A stretch of 64,000 nt of DNA from Hepsetus odoe (lineage: Eukaryota; Chordata; Actinopteri; Characiformes; Hepsetidae). How positions within the stretch are numbered: the first letter of the stretch is position 1; each line of letters begins with the position of its first letter. The stretch lies in contig CM029367.1 of assembly GCA_017165825.1 (NCBI GenBank), positions 3,316,224-3,380,223 of the forward strand. Reading direction: 5' to 3'. Made by a program: the position numbers and the translations under genes. The notes beneath the pieces are model-generated. The model was not told the DNA's origin. It saw nothing but the letters and a program-made list of their open reading frames with translations, and made no database searches. Of the stretch, positions 11,318 to 21,889 are shown piece after piece.

Positions 11318-11436
11318 CATCCAGCATCCAGGGAGCAGTGTTGTGGACGGTACCTTGCTTAAGGTTACCTGAGGGTAAACTACAAGTCTCGGACTCAAAC
11401 GCACAACCATCTGATCATGAGGTCCCTAACCATGAT
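11318..11436 (-). mobile_element. SINE-A partial copy
   Basis: Reverse-strand core (CAGGGAGCAGTG, GGTACCTTGCTTAAGG) with head; the 3' tail is missing. Head-to-head with the next copy. Confidence 0.75.
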
Positions 11437-11439
11437 CAG

Positions 11440-11613
11440 GCCCCAGTGGTCCCAGTAGGTTACCCTGAGGTAACCTTGAGCAAGGTACCGCCCCATCGCT
11501 GCTACCCGGGCGTTGGATCAGGCTGCCCCTTCTGCACGGTGTGGGCTAAATACAGAGGACGGTTTCACTGGGGGTCACTGTGACTTTTACTGTGGCAGTC
11601 ACTTTCACTTTTA
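11440..11613 (+). mobile_element. SINE-A copy, 5'-truncated
   Basis: Contains GTTACCCTGAGGTAACCTTG, GCTACCCGGGCGTTGG and the GTCACTTTCACTTTT tail. Confidence 0.8.
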
Positions 11614-11659
11614 CTCATTTTTACTGAACACGATTGAGGATCTGTTGGAAGAACTGGAC

Positions 11660-11873
11660 CGGGGCAGCAGTGACCTAGTGTTTAGGGTCTAGGTCCCAGG
11701 ATCAGAAGACTGTGGCTTTGATTCCCACAGTCTGCGTTGCCCTGAGTTACCCATGATCAAGGTACCGTCCCCAAAACTGCACCATAGGTCCTAGTTTTGG
11801 CTGCCCACTGCTGCACGATGAGTGTGGGTTAAATCCAGAGGATGCCAAGTGACAAATAGTCACTTTCACTTTT
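11660..11873 (+). mobile_element. SINE-A copy
   Basis: GGGGCAGCAGTGACCTAGTG head, GGCTGCCCACTGCTGCACG body and AGTCACTTTCACTTTTT tail. Confidence 0.85.
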
Positions 11874-13301
11874 TGCTTTCACAAAGTAGTCCAGGGAGGA
11901 CCCTCCTCGCCACTTACAAACATTTTGGTGCAAATGCCACACATTGAGAAGTCGGAGCTGATTGATCAGAGTTGAGCGTCTTATATTTTTGTTAGTTTTT
12001 AAAGATGTCAAGGCCACGTTTCTAAGATGATGGCGTAAGGATGCCTTCATACTGCGCTGTCTTTTTGGGCAATTCCAGCGAAATGACAGTCTCAGAAGCT
12101 AACGGCAAGCGTCTCCGTGCTCACTCTGTTCTGCTCTTCTAAGCCTCATTAGTGACTGCTCTCCTTACTCAACTTTGACTGCTGTAGTGTTGCACAACTC
12201 AACCCTGAGTGCTCTTAGCCCTGCCAATGCCATCGCTTATGCTCCCGCAATAAACCTCCTGCTGCTGCTAAACTAATCTGTGTCTTTTTCAGACAACCGT
12301 AATTCCTCCCCTACGCCCACTTTTCATTTCCATGCGCAGTTAGAGGATCCCGTTCCCAATCGCGTCCACACAATGAGACCGAAGCCGTTACAAAATCCTT
12401 CATCATTCCCAGTCGTTACACGTGCCGCCAAATTCTGCAGCCAAAAGGAGAGCATAGAGACGGGACTGTGGCAGGACGAGCTGTAAGGAGAATAGAAAAA
12501 GTAAAGCAGTAAAGAAAAATGGGAAAACCACCACGAGGCGCACATTTGGAAACCAAAGAGCGGACAAAGAGGCAAGCAAATCCTTTTGTGTCCCTGTTTC
12601 CTCGCTATTGACTCGAACTCTGCCTGCTTCGTCTATCACATCATGCCAGGACGCGGCAGAGAAGCATGCACACCATAAAAAAGCATCCACTGGTGGAAAC
12701 CCCATGCCAGTCTCCCATGAAACAAAACCAGTGCATCTGGCACAGTGAAAGCACCAAAAGCAACTTCTGTTTTAACCCTTGAAGGACCTCCAGCAAGTGC
12801 AACACGTCTGAATCCCAGCGGTTACTAAAAACAACACCTTATATGGAAGTTCCAGGGTCGAGTCTTGAAGTCTTTAAGAAAAGAGTCCGCCCGTATGCTT
12901 TAAAACCAGCTTGTTTTTGTTCCAAGACGTGGATTAAAGCTGATACAGAGTATAAAATCGAACAGTTTATCCATGATGAGGTTTTAAAATGGTAAAAAAA
13001 AAAAAAACAATTTAAAAAACGAGGCTGTCAAAAATGTCCATTGTGAGTTTTTAGTTTAAAAAAAGATTTTCAGAATTGTTTGTCTCATTTTTTTTATAAT
13101 TTGTTAATATAAAAAGGAATTATTTCATTAATTGTGATGGAAATTGATATTAGAAATTCTATACTCGTTCGTAAAAAAAAACACAGTTAAGCAGAAAAGG
13201 GCAAAATATACCCTGGTCTTCAAAGGAATATAAGGAAAAGGGATCTGTTCTCTACAGAGCTCCGTTCTTGAAAATAATGCATGTGTGAGATACAATAAAG
13301 C

Positions 13302-13680
13302 AGCACTGTGCAAAAGTTTTAGGCAGGTGTGAAAAAATGCTGTAAACAGAACGCTTTCAGAAATGGAAGTGTTCATCATTTATTTTCATCAATCAGCAAA
13401 ATGCAGTGAATGAACAAAAGAGAATCTAAATCAAATCAATATTCGGTGTGACCACCCTTTGCCTTCAAAACATCATCAGTTCTTCTAGGTACACTTCACA
13501 CAGTTTTTGAAGGAACTCGGCCGGTTGGTCGTTCCAAACATCTTGGAGAACTGAGCACAGATCTTCTGTGGATGTAGCTTCCTCACATCCTTCTGTCTCT
13601 TCATGTGATCCAGACACACTGGATGATGTGGAGATCAGGGCTCTGTGGGGCCAGAAGAACTGATGCTGGTTTGAAGGTAA
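13302..13680 (-). mobile_element. Tc1/mariner-like fragment
   Basis: Begins GCACTGTGCAAAAGTTTTAG, a terminus shared by many fish Tc1-like elements (compare AAGACTTTTGCACTGTACTG at 28791), then diverged internal sequence with GGTGTGACCACCCTTTGCC. No intact transposase frame. Confidence 0.6.
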
Positions 13681-13926
13681 AAGGTAGAAACACCAGATAT
13701 TGATTTAAATTCCGTTTCAGCCATTTCTATTGGTCTGTTCATCAGCAAATTTGAATGCAGCTGGAATTTTTTCCAAAAAGCAACCACAAAAAATGGATAT
13801 ACTAGGATTTGTTTTGCGACCTTAGGCCTAAATCTGAGTTTTCACCCTGCACTGCGTAGACGTAGGACTATCTTTATGAAGCAAGAGCTGTAATTGGTTC
13901 ACTGACGTGTCTGTGTCCCCTGACAG

Positions 13927-14061
13927 GTACAATAATGACGCCGAACTACCTGCGCTCCCCCAAAATCAGCGTGTCTCCCTTCTGCGACTGCAGCAACAGC
14001 GGCAACAGTAAAGAGGAGTGTGACAGATTCACAGAGTTCTTCACCGACAACGTCTGCCTGC
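13927..14061 (+). CDS. gfra1: gfra1 coding exon: domain 3, middle part
   Basis: A 135-nt exon (a multiple of three, phase 1 at both ends) encoding the second half of domain 3. The acceptor is TGACAG at 13926; the donor is CTGC|GTGAGT at 14062. It reads TIMTPNYLRSPKISVSPFCD, then CSNSGNSKEECDRFTEFFTD, then NVCL. The MTPNY and C-D-C-S-N-S-G-N signatures are typical of GFRA1 and GFRA2, and four cysteines are retained. Because the exon is symmetric, skipping it would keep the frame but delete 45 residues of domain 3; there is no sequence evidence that this happens. Confidence 0.95.
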
Positions 14062-14584
14062 GTGAGTAGCAGCACCGTCCTCCGTCTCTCCACTTCATTC
14101 GTCTTCTCTCTTTACCTGAGATTTCCATTCTTCATCCACCTTCATGTTCACGTTCACGTCGTTCTTCTGTGTGTGTTCGCTCTGCATTTCTGCTGCTTTC
14201 AGCCACCTGTCAGACCTTTTTTTTTGTCCACCTCTTCTTTATAAGATCTTCTTTCTGCGATTTAGATTTTCCCTCCCAGGTTTTTCTCCGCTCGTCTGTA
14301 GCCACTGTCCTGTCACAGTGCAACAGTGAAGCTCCAACAATTGTTTAAGACCATTATCTGCCTCATCTGCCCCGTTACGGGACATCGGGACATCCCGAAC
14401 CCTTCTTCTCTTCCCAAAAGGCCAGGGGACGAGAGAGTCCATGTCTTCTCTTCCAAGGAAAGCGTAGACACCTTGAGTTCTCAGATATTTCACACTTGAT
14501 CTGAGGAACATATCAGTGACTCTTCTGGAAGCAGCTTTTAAAGGACTGGAAGGATTGATTCCGATTTTATACTGAGGTTTTATA

Positions 14585-14585
14585 T

Positions 14586-14659
<74 letters not shown>
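14585..14659. repeat. (GATA)n microsatellite
   Basis: About 18 uninterrupted GATA units. The reverse-strand frame reading IYLS repeats is spurious. Confidence 0.97.
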
Positions 14660-14763
14660 CATTTCACACACACACACAATGTCTTTCTCTGCCCCAGTGG
14701 GCTTCTGTGAAAGTGGATGTGAGGGCATAAAGATGGACAGGTCTCACAAAGTCACTCCTTCCA

Positions 14764-14768
<5 letters not shown>

Positions 14769-14811
<43 letters not shown>
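14769..14811. repeat. (CT)n microsatellite
   Basis: About 21 CT units, 110 bp after the GATA array. Confidence 0.96.
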
Positions 14812-14814
<3 letters not shown>

Positions 14815-14900
14815 TCTCATTAGTGTATCTCAGTGTTAAAGTGCGCTGACAGGTGTGGGGGCGACTCTCTCAGGCCCTCATGCCTGTCTCCTGCCGCGGG

Positions 14901-14901
<1 letters not shown>

Positions 14902-14948
<47 letters not shown>
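14902..14948. repeat. (CA)n microsatellite
   Basis: About 23 CA units after CCGCGGGC. Confidence 0.97.
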
Positions 14949-14950
<2 letters not shown>

Positions 14951-15290
14951 ACCTATCTGTCGGCTACTGCAGTACGGCCATAAAGCAGCAGCACTCTGAT
15001 ACAGCAGTTCAAACAGGGCATCGAATTAAAATGTAACAGCTAGAATCTCAGTGGCAAAATGTCTGTGGTCCAGCACTAGTCTAGTGACGCGCCGTCAGTT
15101 CTGATATAACTCACATCACTGCTTCACTAAGTGATCAGTGTGAAGTCCAATCACAGAGTCTGTTGCTAAAGTCATCCTAAATATAGCCTGAAATATTATA
15201 GGCCTTATGCTGTAAAGAGACTTAATATTGCTGAAAGTAAATAATTAAAGATCCATATTTTGGATTTGTATTAGTTTGCCATTTTTGTTT

Positions 15291-15480
15291 AGGGTGGTGC
15301 CTCACAGTGAGAAGAGCCTGAGTTCGATTCCCAGGCGGGACGGTCCAGGTCCTTTCTGTGTGGAGACATGCAGGTCATGTGGATTGGAGATGCTAAATTG
15401 TCCATAAGTGTGTGTGTTTCTCCCTGCCCTGCATCCAGGGTGTGTCCCCACCTTTTGCCCTATGACCTCACTTGGGATAT
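15291..15480 (+). mobile_element. SINE-B-like copy
   Basis: CCTCACAGTGAGAAGAGCCT, GAGTTCGATTCCCAGGCGGG (B-box-like), GTGTGGAGACATGCAGGTCA, GGAGATGCTAAATTG and CAGGGTGTGTCCCCACCTTT. This order recurs at 15937, 19196, 20712, 29660(-), 46424(-) and 55828. Confidence 0.75.
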
Positions 15481-15737
15481 TATTCTTATAAATCCTTATC
15501 AGTCATCCTACAGCACATGTCTATTTTTTTACTTTAACCTAAGTCACTCAAATGGGTAGTGATTGATTCTAACATCTCTTCATCTTCTCATACCTCAGAC
15601 AGGCAGTTTTTCAGCTGCACAATGTGGACAAATATCAGCATCATGATTATTCTGTTACAAACAGCAACTGCATTGCAATCTCCATCCATTAAAAGGTCCA
15701 TGTCATCACTTTTTCTTGGATTAAAATGCAAAATTTA

Positions 15738-15905
15738 TTTTTGTAGGAAAGTGAGACAGTAGGCGCAGGGATGTACGCGCAAACACATGTTAACGTTATT
15801 CTTCAGCGCAGCCTGAACTCTCTTAGACGAGCTTTCGTGTCATTTCTGTAAGTCGTCTTCAGGAATAGTCCTCCAGGCTTCTTCAAGACTACGCTTTAAA
15901 GAACA
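15738..15905 (+). mobile_element. Tc1/mariner-like non-autonomous fragment (family E)
   Basis: TTTTTGTAGGAAAGTGAGAC then GCGCAGCCTGAACTCTCTTA and GTCATTTCTGTAAGTCGTCT. Related copies are at 36515, 43845-44200, 44930, 46020, 55095 and 57540. The class is inferred. Confidence 0.55.
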
Positions 15906-15936
15906 GAACATTTCTTGGTTTTAAAAAATGCTCCAA

Positions 15937-16115
15937 ACACGTGAGAAGGTTCTGGGTTGCGTCCCAGGTTGGGCTGTCCGTGTGGAGAGTTCTTCCGTTT
16001 CTGCATGGGTTTCCTCCCACAGTGCAAAGACATGTCATGAGAACTGGAGATGCTAAACTGCTCTGGGATAGACTCCAGCACCACCCATGACCCTAACCAG
16101 GATAAACGGTTATGG
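15937..16115 (+). mobile_element. SINE-B-like copy
   Basis: CACGTGAGAAGGTTCTGGGT, then GCATGGGTTTCCTCCCACAG, GGAGATGCTAAACTGCTCTG and AACCAGGATAAACGG. Confidence 0.7.
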
Positions 16116-16116
16116 T

Positions 16117-16301
16117 AGGGTGGTTGGAGGAGGTCTTCTAGAGGTTGGATACTTGCCTGTGAACTAAGAGGTCGCAGGTTCAAATCTTACCTCCAGCACT
16201 ACCAACACTGGTTCCTGAACAAGGCCCATAAGCTCCACTCCAGAAAGACTGTCCCTGTGATTAGGAAATGGACAGTCTGCTGAATGCTGGAAATGTAAAC
16301 G
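16117..16301 (+). mobile_element. SINE-C copy
   Basis: Same layout as 38651-38848: GGATACTTGCCTGTGAACTA, AGAGGTCGCAGGTTCAAATC (B-box-like), ACTGTCCCTGTGATTAGG and GAATGCTGGAAATGTAAAC. Confidence 0.75.
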
Positions 16302-17050
16302 GTAGTGAGTGAGAGCTTCAAACACAGCAACATGAAAAAGCTGCACCTACTTGCCAAATAGCATATCAGTACATCGATGCAGGTAACGCATTTGCCGGGA
16401 CGGGGTCCTGACCAGTGCAGAAAGAGGGGCGTCAAAGATTAGCCATGCTAGTTGAAGAAAACTCTACGTTAATCAATAACCAGGTCCGTTGCAGATGATT
16501 TACCACGTGACTGATGTACAGGGCCGACAGCCGATAATCAGACCGCTCCGTTTCAGAGGCAGTCAGCAGCGATTAATTATCAGAGTGGGAATATTTACAC
16601 GTGCCGTATTTACCCAGCTGAAGGCTACAGATGGGCCGCTCAGACTTTTTAGCCACAAACGGAGGCGATTTCAGGGACAGGGTTTACATATTTACATGCA
16701 CGGCACCGTCGTTCATCCGCAATTTATTCTTCCTGTCTCTCTAACACAAACAGCACTGTCCTAGGATGCAGGAACAGGTTACATGTACTTCGGTACATTT
16801 GAAGCCTGAAGGCAGAAACAGTGTCATATGCAAATGGCCTCATGCTCCAAGCAGCGGATCACTGGGACTAAGACAGCATACACAATGTCATCTTCAACTC
16901 TGAGTGCAAGATTCCCCACTCATGTTATCATGCCTTGAATGACTTTTCTGTTCTGCCATAACCATGTAATCACTGCTTTAGCCTGAAACAGAAACGTGCC
17001 AAACATACATTCACTGACATTTGGAAATGTCAGGACATCTAGCAGATAAG

Positions 17051-17075
17051 GGGTGCAAATTTCAAATTTGCACCC
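17051..17075. repeat. 25-nt palindrome with 12-bp arms
   Basis: GGGTGCAAATTT, a single C, then AAATTTGCACCC; perfect arms, 78 bp before the gfra1 exon at 17153. Confidence 0.9.
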
Positions 17076-17152
17076 TTTGGTACCATAACCTTCAATTCTC
17101 TCTCTGTTTATCCGTGCATGTGTGTCCTGATTTATGCCTGTCGTGCTCGTAG

Positions 17153-17352
17153 GTAACGCGATCCAGGCGTTTGGGAACGGGACAGACGTGAGCGTGTGGC
17201 AGCCCATGCCTCCGGTACAGACCACTACCTCCATAACTACCCCATCCCAGAGAGCACGTGACCGGGAACGGTCGTCCAACGCCTTGGAGCCCGGGACACA
17301 CAATCAGCTGAACCCTGGAGACTCCCTCTACCAATTTTGTGGAAGCCTGCAG
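17153..17352 (+). CDS. gfra1: gfra1 coding exon: end of domain 3 and stalk
   Basis: A 200-nt exon. The acceptor CTCGTAG ends at 17152 and the donor CTGCAG|GTCAGT begins at 17353. It completes an Arg codon and then reads NAIQAFGNGTDVSVWQPMPP, the highly conserved end of domain 3, with an N-glycosylation sequon (NGT). After VQTTTS it becomes a poorly conserved Thr/Ser/Arg-rich stalk (SITTPSQRARDRERSSN onward), ending YQFCGSLQ. The single late cysteine and the LQ|AQKLK junction are as in mammalian GFRA1, where the stalk separates the folded domains from the membrane anchor. The exon ends on a codon boundary. Confidence 0.94.
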
Positions 17353-18879
17353 GTCAGTCACTCTTTCAAGAGCAAGTTTTGAGACTCTCTGTTAAAAAAC
17401 AACGCCCGTCCTGAGAGAATAGGTGCCCCTGCCAGGTCGGGACAGGCTCTACAGGGTTAAAAACGCCCCATGTGATCCAGAGCTGGGTTAGCAAAATGAT
17501 TTAATGAATTAAAGCTGCCACAATGACACTCAGGCACCACATGTGTGCTCGCATACCTCCAGAGGAGAAGGATGCAACACTGGGCAGCGCAAACCGAGTT
17601 AATGAGTGTGAGTTTTGTCCGTTTCTGCTTCGCACTGTCCTCCGAGATGGAGCAGCTGTGAGAGGGAACAAAAGTGAGAGACAGAAAGACAGAAGGCAGG
17701 CTCATGGGAAGTGCATGCAAGTCTGGCGCATCGATTAAACACTCCCACTACAGACCGAATTAATCTCACTCATGAACCAGCGTCACAGCTCTAGGTCAAA
17801 GCTACACAGCCGCACTCACACATACGTCGCATTCATTTAAGGGGGCGGAGCCTTTTGGACGTATGTACGAATACGTACGGACGTATGTACTACCGTCGTC
17901 CACAGTCCAAAAGCAAGCATATCAGGTGGACTGAAGATGCTAAACTGTCTCACACGACACACATCTGTTTAGTCACCCAATCATGTTAAAAGGAGTGTTT
18001 TGATCAGGCCATTATGAAGGCCAGCCAATAAGAACAGAGAAAATTTACATACTTCGGATTTTAACGGCCCGGTAACAGATCAAAGAGAACTGAATTGTTT
18101 TTGCTACGTTGCCCCACACACGTCTGAAATCATTACACAGTGAGGCCTTAGAGCATCAATCCGTCCAGCATGCTGCCTTTACACTGAAGCAGGAAAGGGG
18201 TAGGTCAAAAAAAAATGAATCATAAAACGTGAATATGAAAACACTTTGAGGAGTTCTCGCTTCTTCGTCCTGAGCTCCTTCTCTCGTCGCCCAGCTTCAG
18301 TTCTAACAGCCACTGAGGAATCCATTCATTATACTGTCACGAAGCCTCCTACACCAGCACTATTCTTCTTCCGTTAACTGTGCACACACACGGTGCCTGT
18401 GCCAAGCGCAGAGCGTGCTTGCAGAAGCAGTAGGGCTGCAGGGCTCCAGCAGGGTGGGCCATGGGCAGCTCGAACTCATCTGCATAAAACTCATTTCCCC
18501 CGCGTGTGACGACAGCCGCCGTACAGCCAGCGCTCTCAGCCAGATTTTACAATCCAAACGGCGGGCTGCCACACGAGTCCGTGTGTGCCCACAGGCCTCC
18601 AGAGCTGAAATCATCCAAACACAATTTCATATTTTGCATCTGATGTATATGTGTAATCCCAATAAGTCTGACCAACTCACATGTTAAGCAGCATGTGCAC
18701 CACCGCACCATGCCTTAACTCTCAAATCTTCTTCCGGAAGCAGACGTGTCTGCAGTAGATGTCTTTTTTTTTTTGCAATTGACTGAACATGTTTGATTTT
18801 TTTTAAACGTTTGCTTTAATCGATGATTTCTTCTCCTAAATTGATAAGAAGGGCCTCATCAAGAGTAATCAGGCTTCCT

Positions 18880-19080
18880 CAAAACCACAACTTCTAAAGA
18901 ACAAGTGATTCTCCTGCTATTGCAACTCACGAGATGATCCATGCGACAAAAATATTGCTTTGAGAAAGGACTGCATTCCCACATATGAACATTATCACAT
19001 CTGTGAAACATGGTGGTGGTAGTTTCATGACACGATGATGTTTTTGCTGCATCAGGATCAGTACTGGGACAAAGTCTCTT
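18880..19080 (+). mobile_element. Tc1-like transposase remnant
   Basis: TCTGTGAAACATGGTGGTGG codes the KHGGG-type motif common in Tc1 transposases, followed by TTTTTGCTGCATCAGGATCA (FAASG-like). Broken frames. Confidence 0.55.
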
Positions 19081-19195
19081 TACGGAGGTTCTCTTAATCT
19101 GCCTGACAAATCAGATGATCAGTAAAATCTGATGATGTTTAGGACAAATTCATATGGAATACAGGAAAGGATAAAGGATTCACTGACTTTAAACA

Positions 19196-19385
19196 GTTCT
19201 TCTCGTGTTTGCATGGGTTTCCTCCAAAAGCGTGCATGTCAGTTGGTCTGGAGGTGCTAAATTGCCGAGAGTTTGTTTGCATGTCTGCCCTGCGACGGGC
19301 AGCTTGCCCATGACATTCTTCCACCTTTCGGCCTTTGAGAGCTGGGACAGACTGCAGCACCACCGAAAAAGCTGTTTAGATAATG
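19196..19385 (+). mobile_element. SINE-B-like copy
   Basis: GTTTGCATGGGTTTCCTCCA, GGAGGTGCTAAATTGCC, and an end of the GCTGGGACAGACTGCAGCAC type. Confidence 0.65.
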
Positions 19386-20051
19386 AAAAGCAGATCTGAA
19401 AACTTCACTGAAGAAACATTGAGCGCTTGCACATGTAACTGAGGCATCTGTTGCAGCTTCAGCTGCTTTTTAGGTGCCGTACCACACGTCATCAGTCGGC
19501 AAGTCATTTTAGTACAGAAGGCTGTAGCTGATGGGACACAGCTTGTCCATTAGCGTAGTTGTCACCATGGCAATGGCTAAACAGAAGAATGACACATAAA
19601 ATCTGGCCTTTAGTTTGCAGCAGCTGATTTGTTAACAGCTACTGCTGGAGGAACCTGTAGGCTAATATAACGTTGTGCCTCCAAAACGACTTCTCCCAAG
19701 GCTGCACTAGGGTAGTGCCTTTTCCGTTGGTGAGCTAAAACAGAGCAGATCAGGGTGCGCTTTAGCCCAGCGCATTAGGCAGGGTCGCGTTTGCTCTTGG
19801 TTAATGTCTGTAATAAACAAAAGAACACCGCAGCAGAAAGCTCAGTCGGGGAAACTGCACTCGAGTCATTTGGACCTAAAACTTTTCTCCAGGCCTCAGT
19901 TTTCACCACTTCTCCATCATTTCTGTTCTGGGCTCATCCAGTTTTAGGACCGTGACATGGTCAAGTTCAACCTGAGCGTTTCTGGAGTGTGTTACTGTGA
20001 ATTGCTGTGCCATAATCCTCTTTCCTTTCTTTTTTTTTTCTGTGTTTCTAG

Positions 20052-20096
20052 GCTCAGAAGCTGAAGACCAACAACACAATAGATGCATTGTGTGTG
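20052..20096 (+). CDS. gfra1: gfra1 small coding exon (stalk)
   Basis: A 45-nt microexon in phase 0 that encodes AQKLKTNNTIDALCV. The acceptor is a T-rich tract ending TTTCTAG at 20051; the donor is GTG|GTACGTGG at 20097. AQKLK is the same motif that opens the matching mammalian GFRA1 exon. NNT is an N-glycosylation sequon, and the cysteine near the end is conserved. The exon is too short to be found by ORF length; it was recognised by its motif and by splice borders that keep the frame with the exons either side. Confidence 0.88.
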
Positions 20097-20711
20097 GTAC
20101 GTGGACTCTTCTAATTCGTGTGAAGGAAATATAGTCCAGGAGGTTTCAGTACCTTCATGCATCAGTTGTCAAAGAGAGTTACAGCATCTAAAAAGCTGCA
20201 GTATGCATCAGGACATTAAAGATCCAGTATGATATTATAACACTGTGACCTAGTGAAAAATTCCAGCCGACCTTTGACCTCGTGCTCAAGGGTGCGTCCT
20301 GCCCGACGTGCTCGTGGTCTTTGTAGTGGGTGATGCGGAAATGTGAGCGTTGCTTATCTTTCGCCTTTTAAAGTTCACTAAATGTCATTGTACATAATAA
20401 AAGCAGCATTACACACCGGAGTGACATTTAGTGTTGCTGCGACAAGTCCAAACAACATTAAAACGTGACGGCCATTTTTCAAGACTTTTTTCATCTCAGC
20501 CATCTGAACCCACGTAATGTATATCACATACAGAATGGCATTTTTAAATCTTATCCTGACTGAAAATGCGCCTCTCAGTTGTACAGTATAAGTCACTTTA
20601 TGGGATTTAGCTGCGTTTATGCCGTGTAAGGCGGGACGACTCGTAAAATCCTCAGCCCTCCGGGGTTAGTCATTATTACAGCTTCCAGAAAGAAATTCTA
20701 GCGACTCTGCA

Positions 20712-20860
20712 GCAGGGGAGGTTCAGTGGTTGGTGCTGTCCCATCGCAACAAGAAGATTGTGGGTTTGATTCCCAGCCTGGATCCTTTTTGGAGAGTTTG
20801 CACCCTCATCTCCGTGGGATTGGTTTTTCTTTTGCCCTAAGAGCACTGGGATAGGCTCAA
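20712..20860 (+). mobile_element. SINE-B-like copy (5' half)
   Basis: GGTTCAGTGGTTGGTGCTGT (A-box-like), GTGGGTTTGATTCCCAGCC (B-box-like), then CTGGGATAGGCTC. Confidence 0.65.
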
Positions 20861-20939
20861 GCAGTGCTTCTCAATCAGTGAAAATAAATAATCAATGTAA
20901 TAAAATTAGCAGCAAAAACTGAAGTAAAGGATGGACGCA

Positions 20940-21137
20940 AATGAAAGTGACTATCTGTCATCGTCAAACACAGCACGCAGTGAAACACAACCAAATACGT
21001 CCTCTATGTTTAACCCACAAACCGTCCGGCCTTATCAAGTGCCCCAGGGAGCAGGGGCGGGGACATGACCTTAATCAGGAGTACCTCAGGACAACCTGCT
21101 GGTCTGGGATTCAAACCCACAACGTTCCACATGAAGA
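20940..21137 (-). mobile_element. SINE-A copy, diverged
   Basis: AATGAAAGTGACTATCTGTC tail side, TTTAACCCACAAACCG, GGGATTCAAACCCACAA B-box side; the head is truncated. Confidence 0.8.
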
Positions 21138-21730
21138 ACTCGGCTTTGAAGGCTTCAAAGATGTGCAACACAGCACACGTCCATGCTCACCATGATCTCC
21201 GCTTGTCCTGAGAAAATTCTTATTTATATTATGAAGGTTTAGATTCTTGGAGTCATTTCAGTCTAAGAAGACACTGGACAACAAGGTACATCTTTGGTTC
21301 ATCAAGGTACAAACAGTGTAAATGGTCCCTCAGTGGTACAATGTAACCCTTGAGGTCTAGTTTGTACCTTAAATATGTTTTTTCCTGGAGAAAGGCGGCT
21401 GATTTGTAACCTAAAGTTTTAGAGTAGAACAGTATAATAGAAAGCCTAGAGTTGGGATATATGCTGTAAGTCCACCTTAAAATATACTCCTTAAAGGGAA
21501 CAGGAATACTGAGGGTTCTTCATACCCTTGATGGAACCACCCCAATGACTCATGAGGTACCAGCCCATCTGAATCTTGGTGTTCAGGCCACACCTAGTTT
21601 AGGTGCTTGTCATGTCATGGATTTAAGCTTGTCTTTGCTGAGCAACAGTTTTCCAGACTTCACTGCTGAAACGTACAAATTGGTGAATTCATTTTCTAAT
21701 CTAATCCATATTTCCATGCATTTCTCCTAG

Positions 21731-21889
21731 GATCCCCAGATTGACGACGCCAGCTCCTCCAACTCCATCACCGGAAACTCCTCTGAGCGGCAGGCTTCTC
21801 CATCAAGCCTGAGCTCTCTACTGCTCCTGCTGGTCCTTTCCCTGCACTGCACCCTCACGGCCATTCCCGCCCCATCAGCGCGGTTGTAG
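21731..21889 (+). CDS. gfra1: gfra1 last coding exon: GPI-anchor signal and stop
   Basis: The last coding exon, phase 0, with acceptor TTTCTCCTAG ending at 21730 and stop TAG at 21887-21889. It encodes 52 residues: an acidic/serine-rich piece (DPQIDDASSSNSITGNSSER), then SPSSLSSLLLLLVLSLHC and a short tail ending PAPSARL. A small-residue patch followed by a leucine-rich segment at the extreme C terminus is the pattern of a GPI-attachment signal, as expected for GFRA1, which lacks a cytoplasmic domain. NSS is a possible N-glycosylation site and may overlap the omega-site region. Sequence identity to mammals is low here, which is normal for this tail, so the call rests on position, frame and architecture. 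Confidence 0.9.
   Translation, partial: DPQIDDASSSNSITGNSSERQASPSSLSSLLLLLVLSLHCTLTAIPAPSARL

Larger units (their letters stand above)
11167..13926 (+). other. gfra1 intron
   Basis: Contains three SINE-A copies in its 5' part and a Tc1-like piece at 13302-13680. The middle (about 11900-13300) shows no recognised feature apart from short A/T runs. Confidence 0.85.
14062..17152 (+). other. gfra1 intron
   Basis: Contains GATA, CT and CA microsatellites, SINE-B and SINE-C type copies and a Tc1-like piece at 15738-15905. The segment 16440-16900 shows no assigned repeat. A 25-nt palindrome lies at 17051-17075. Confidence 0.85.
17353..20051 (+). other. gfra1 intron
   Basis: Tc1-like transposase debris at 18880-19080 and a SINE-B-like copy at 19196. 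A small duplication of GGACGTATGTAC is seen at 17857-17892. Otherwise non-repetitive to my reading. Confidence 0.85.
20097..21730 (+). other. gfra1 intron (last)
   Basis: Has SINE-B-like (20712) and SINE-A (20940) copies; 20100-20700 and 21240-21700 show no assigned feature apart from repeated GGTAC words around 21290-21370. Confidence 0.85.

Noticed and set aside
7791..21889. Assignment to gfra2 instead of gfra1
   Set aside because: CLRNAIQAFGNGTDV is shared with GFRA2, but domain 2, the YADCLLSYSGLIG segment and WQPMPPVQTTT fit GFRA1 clearly better.
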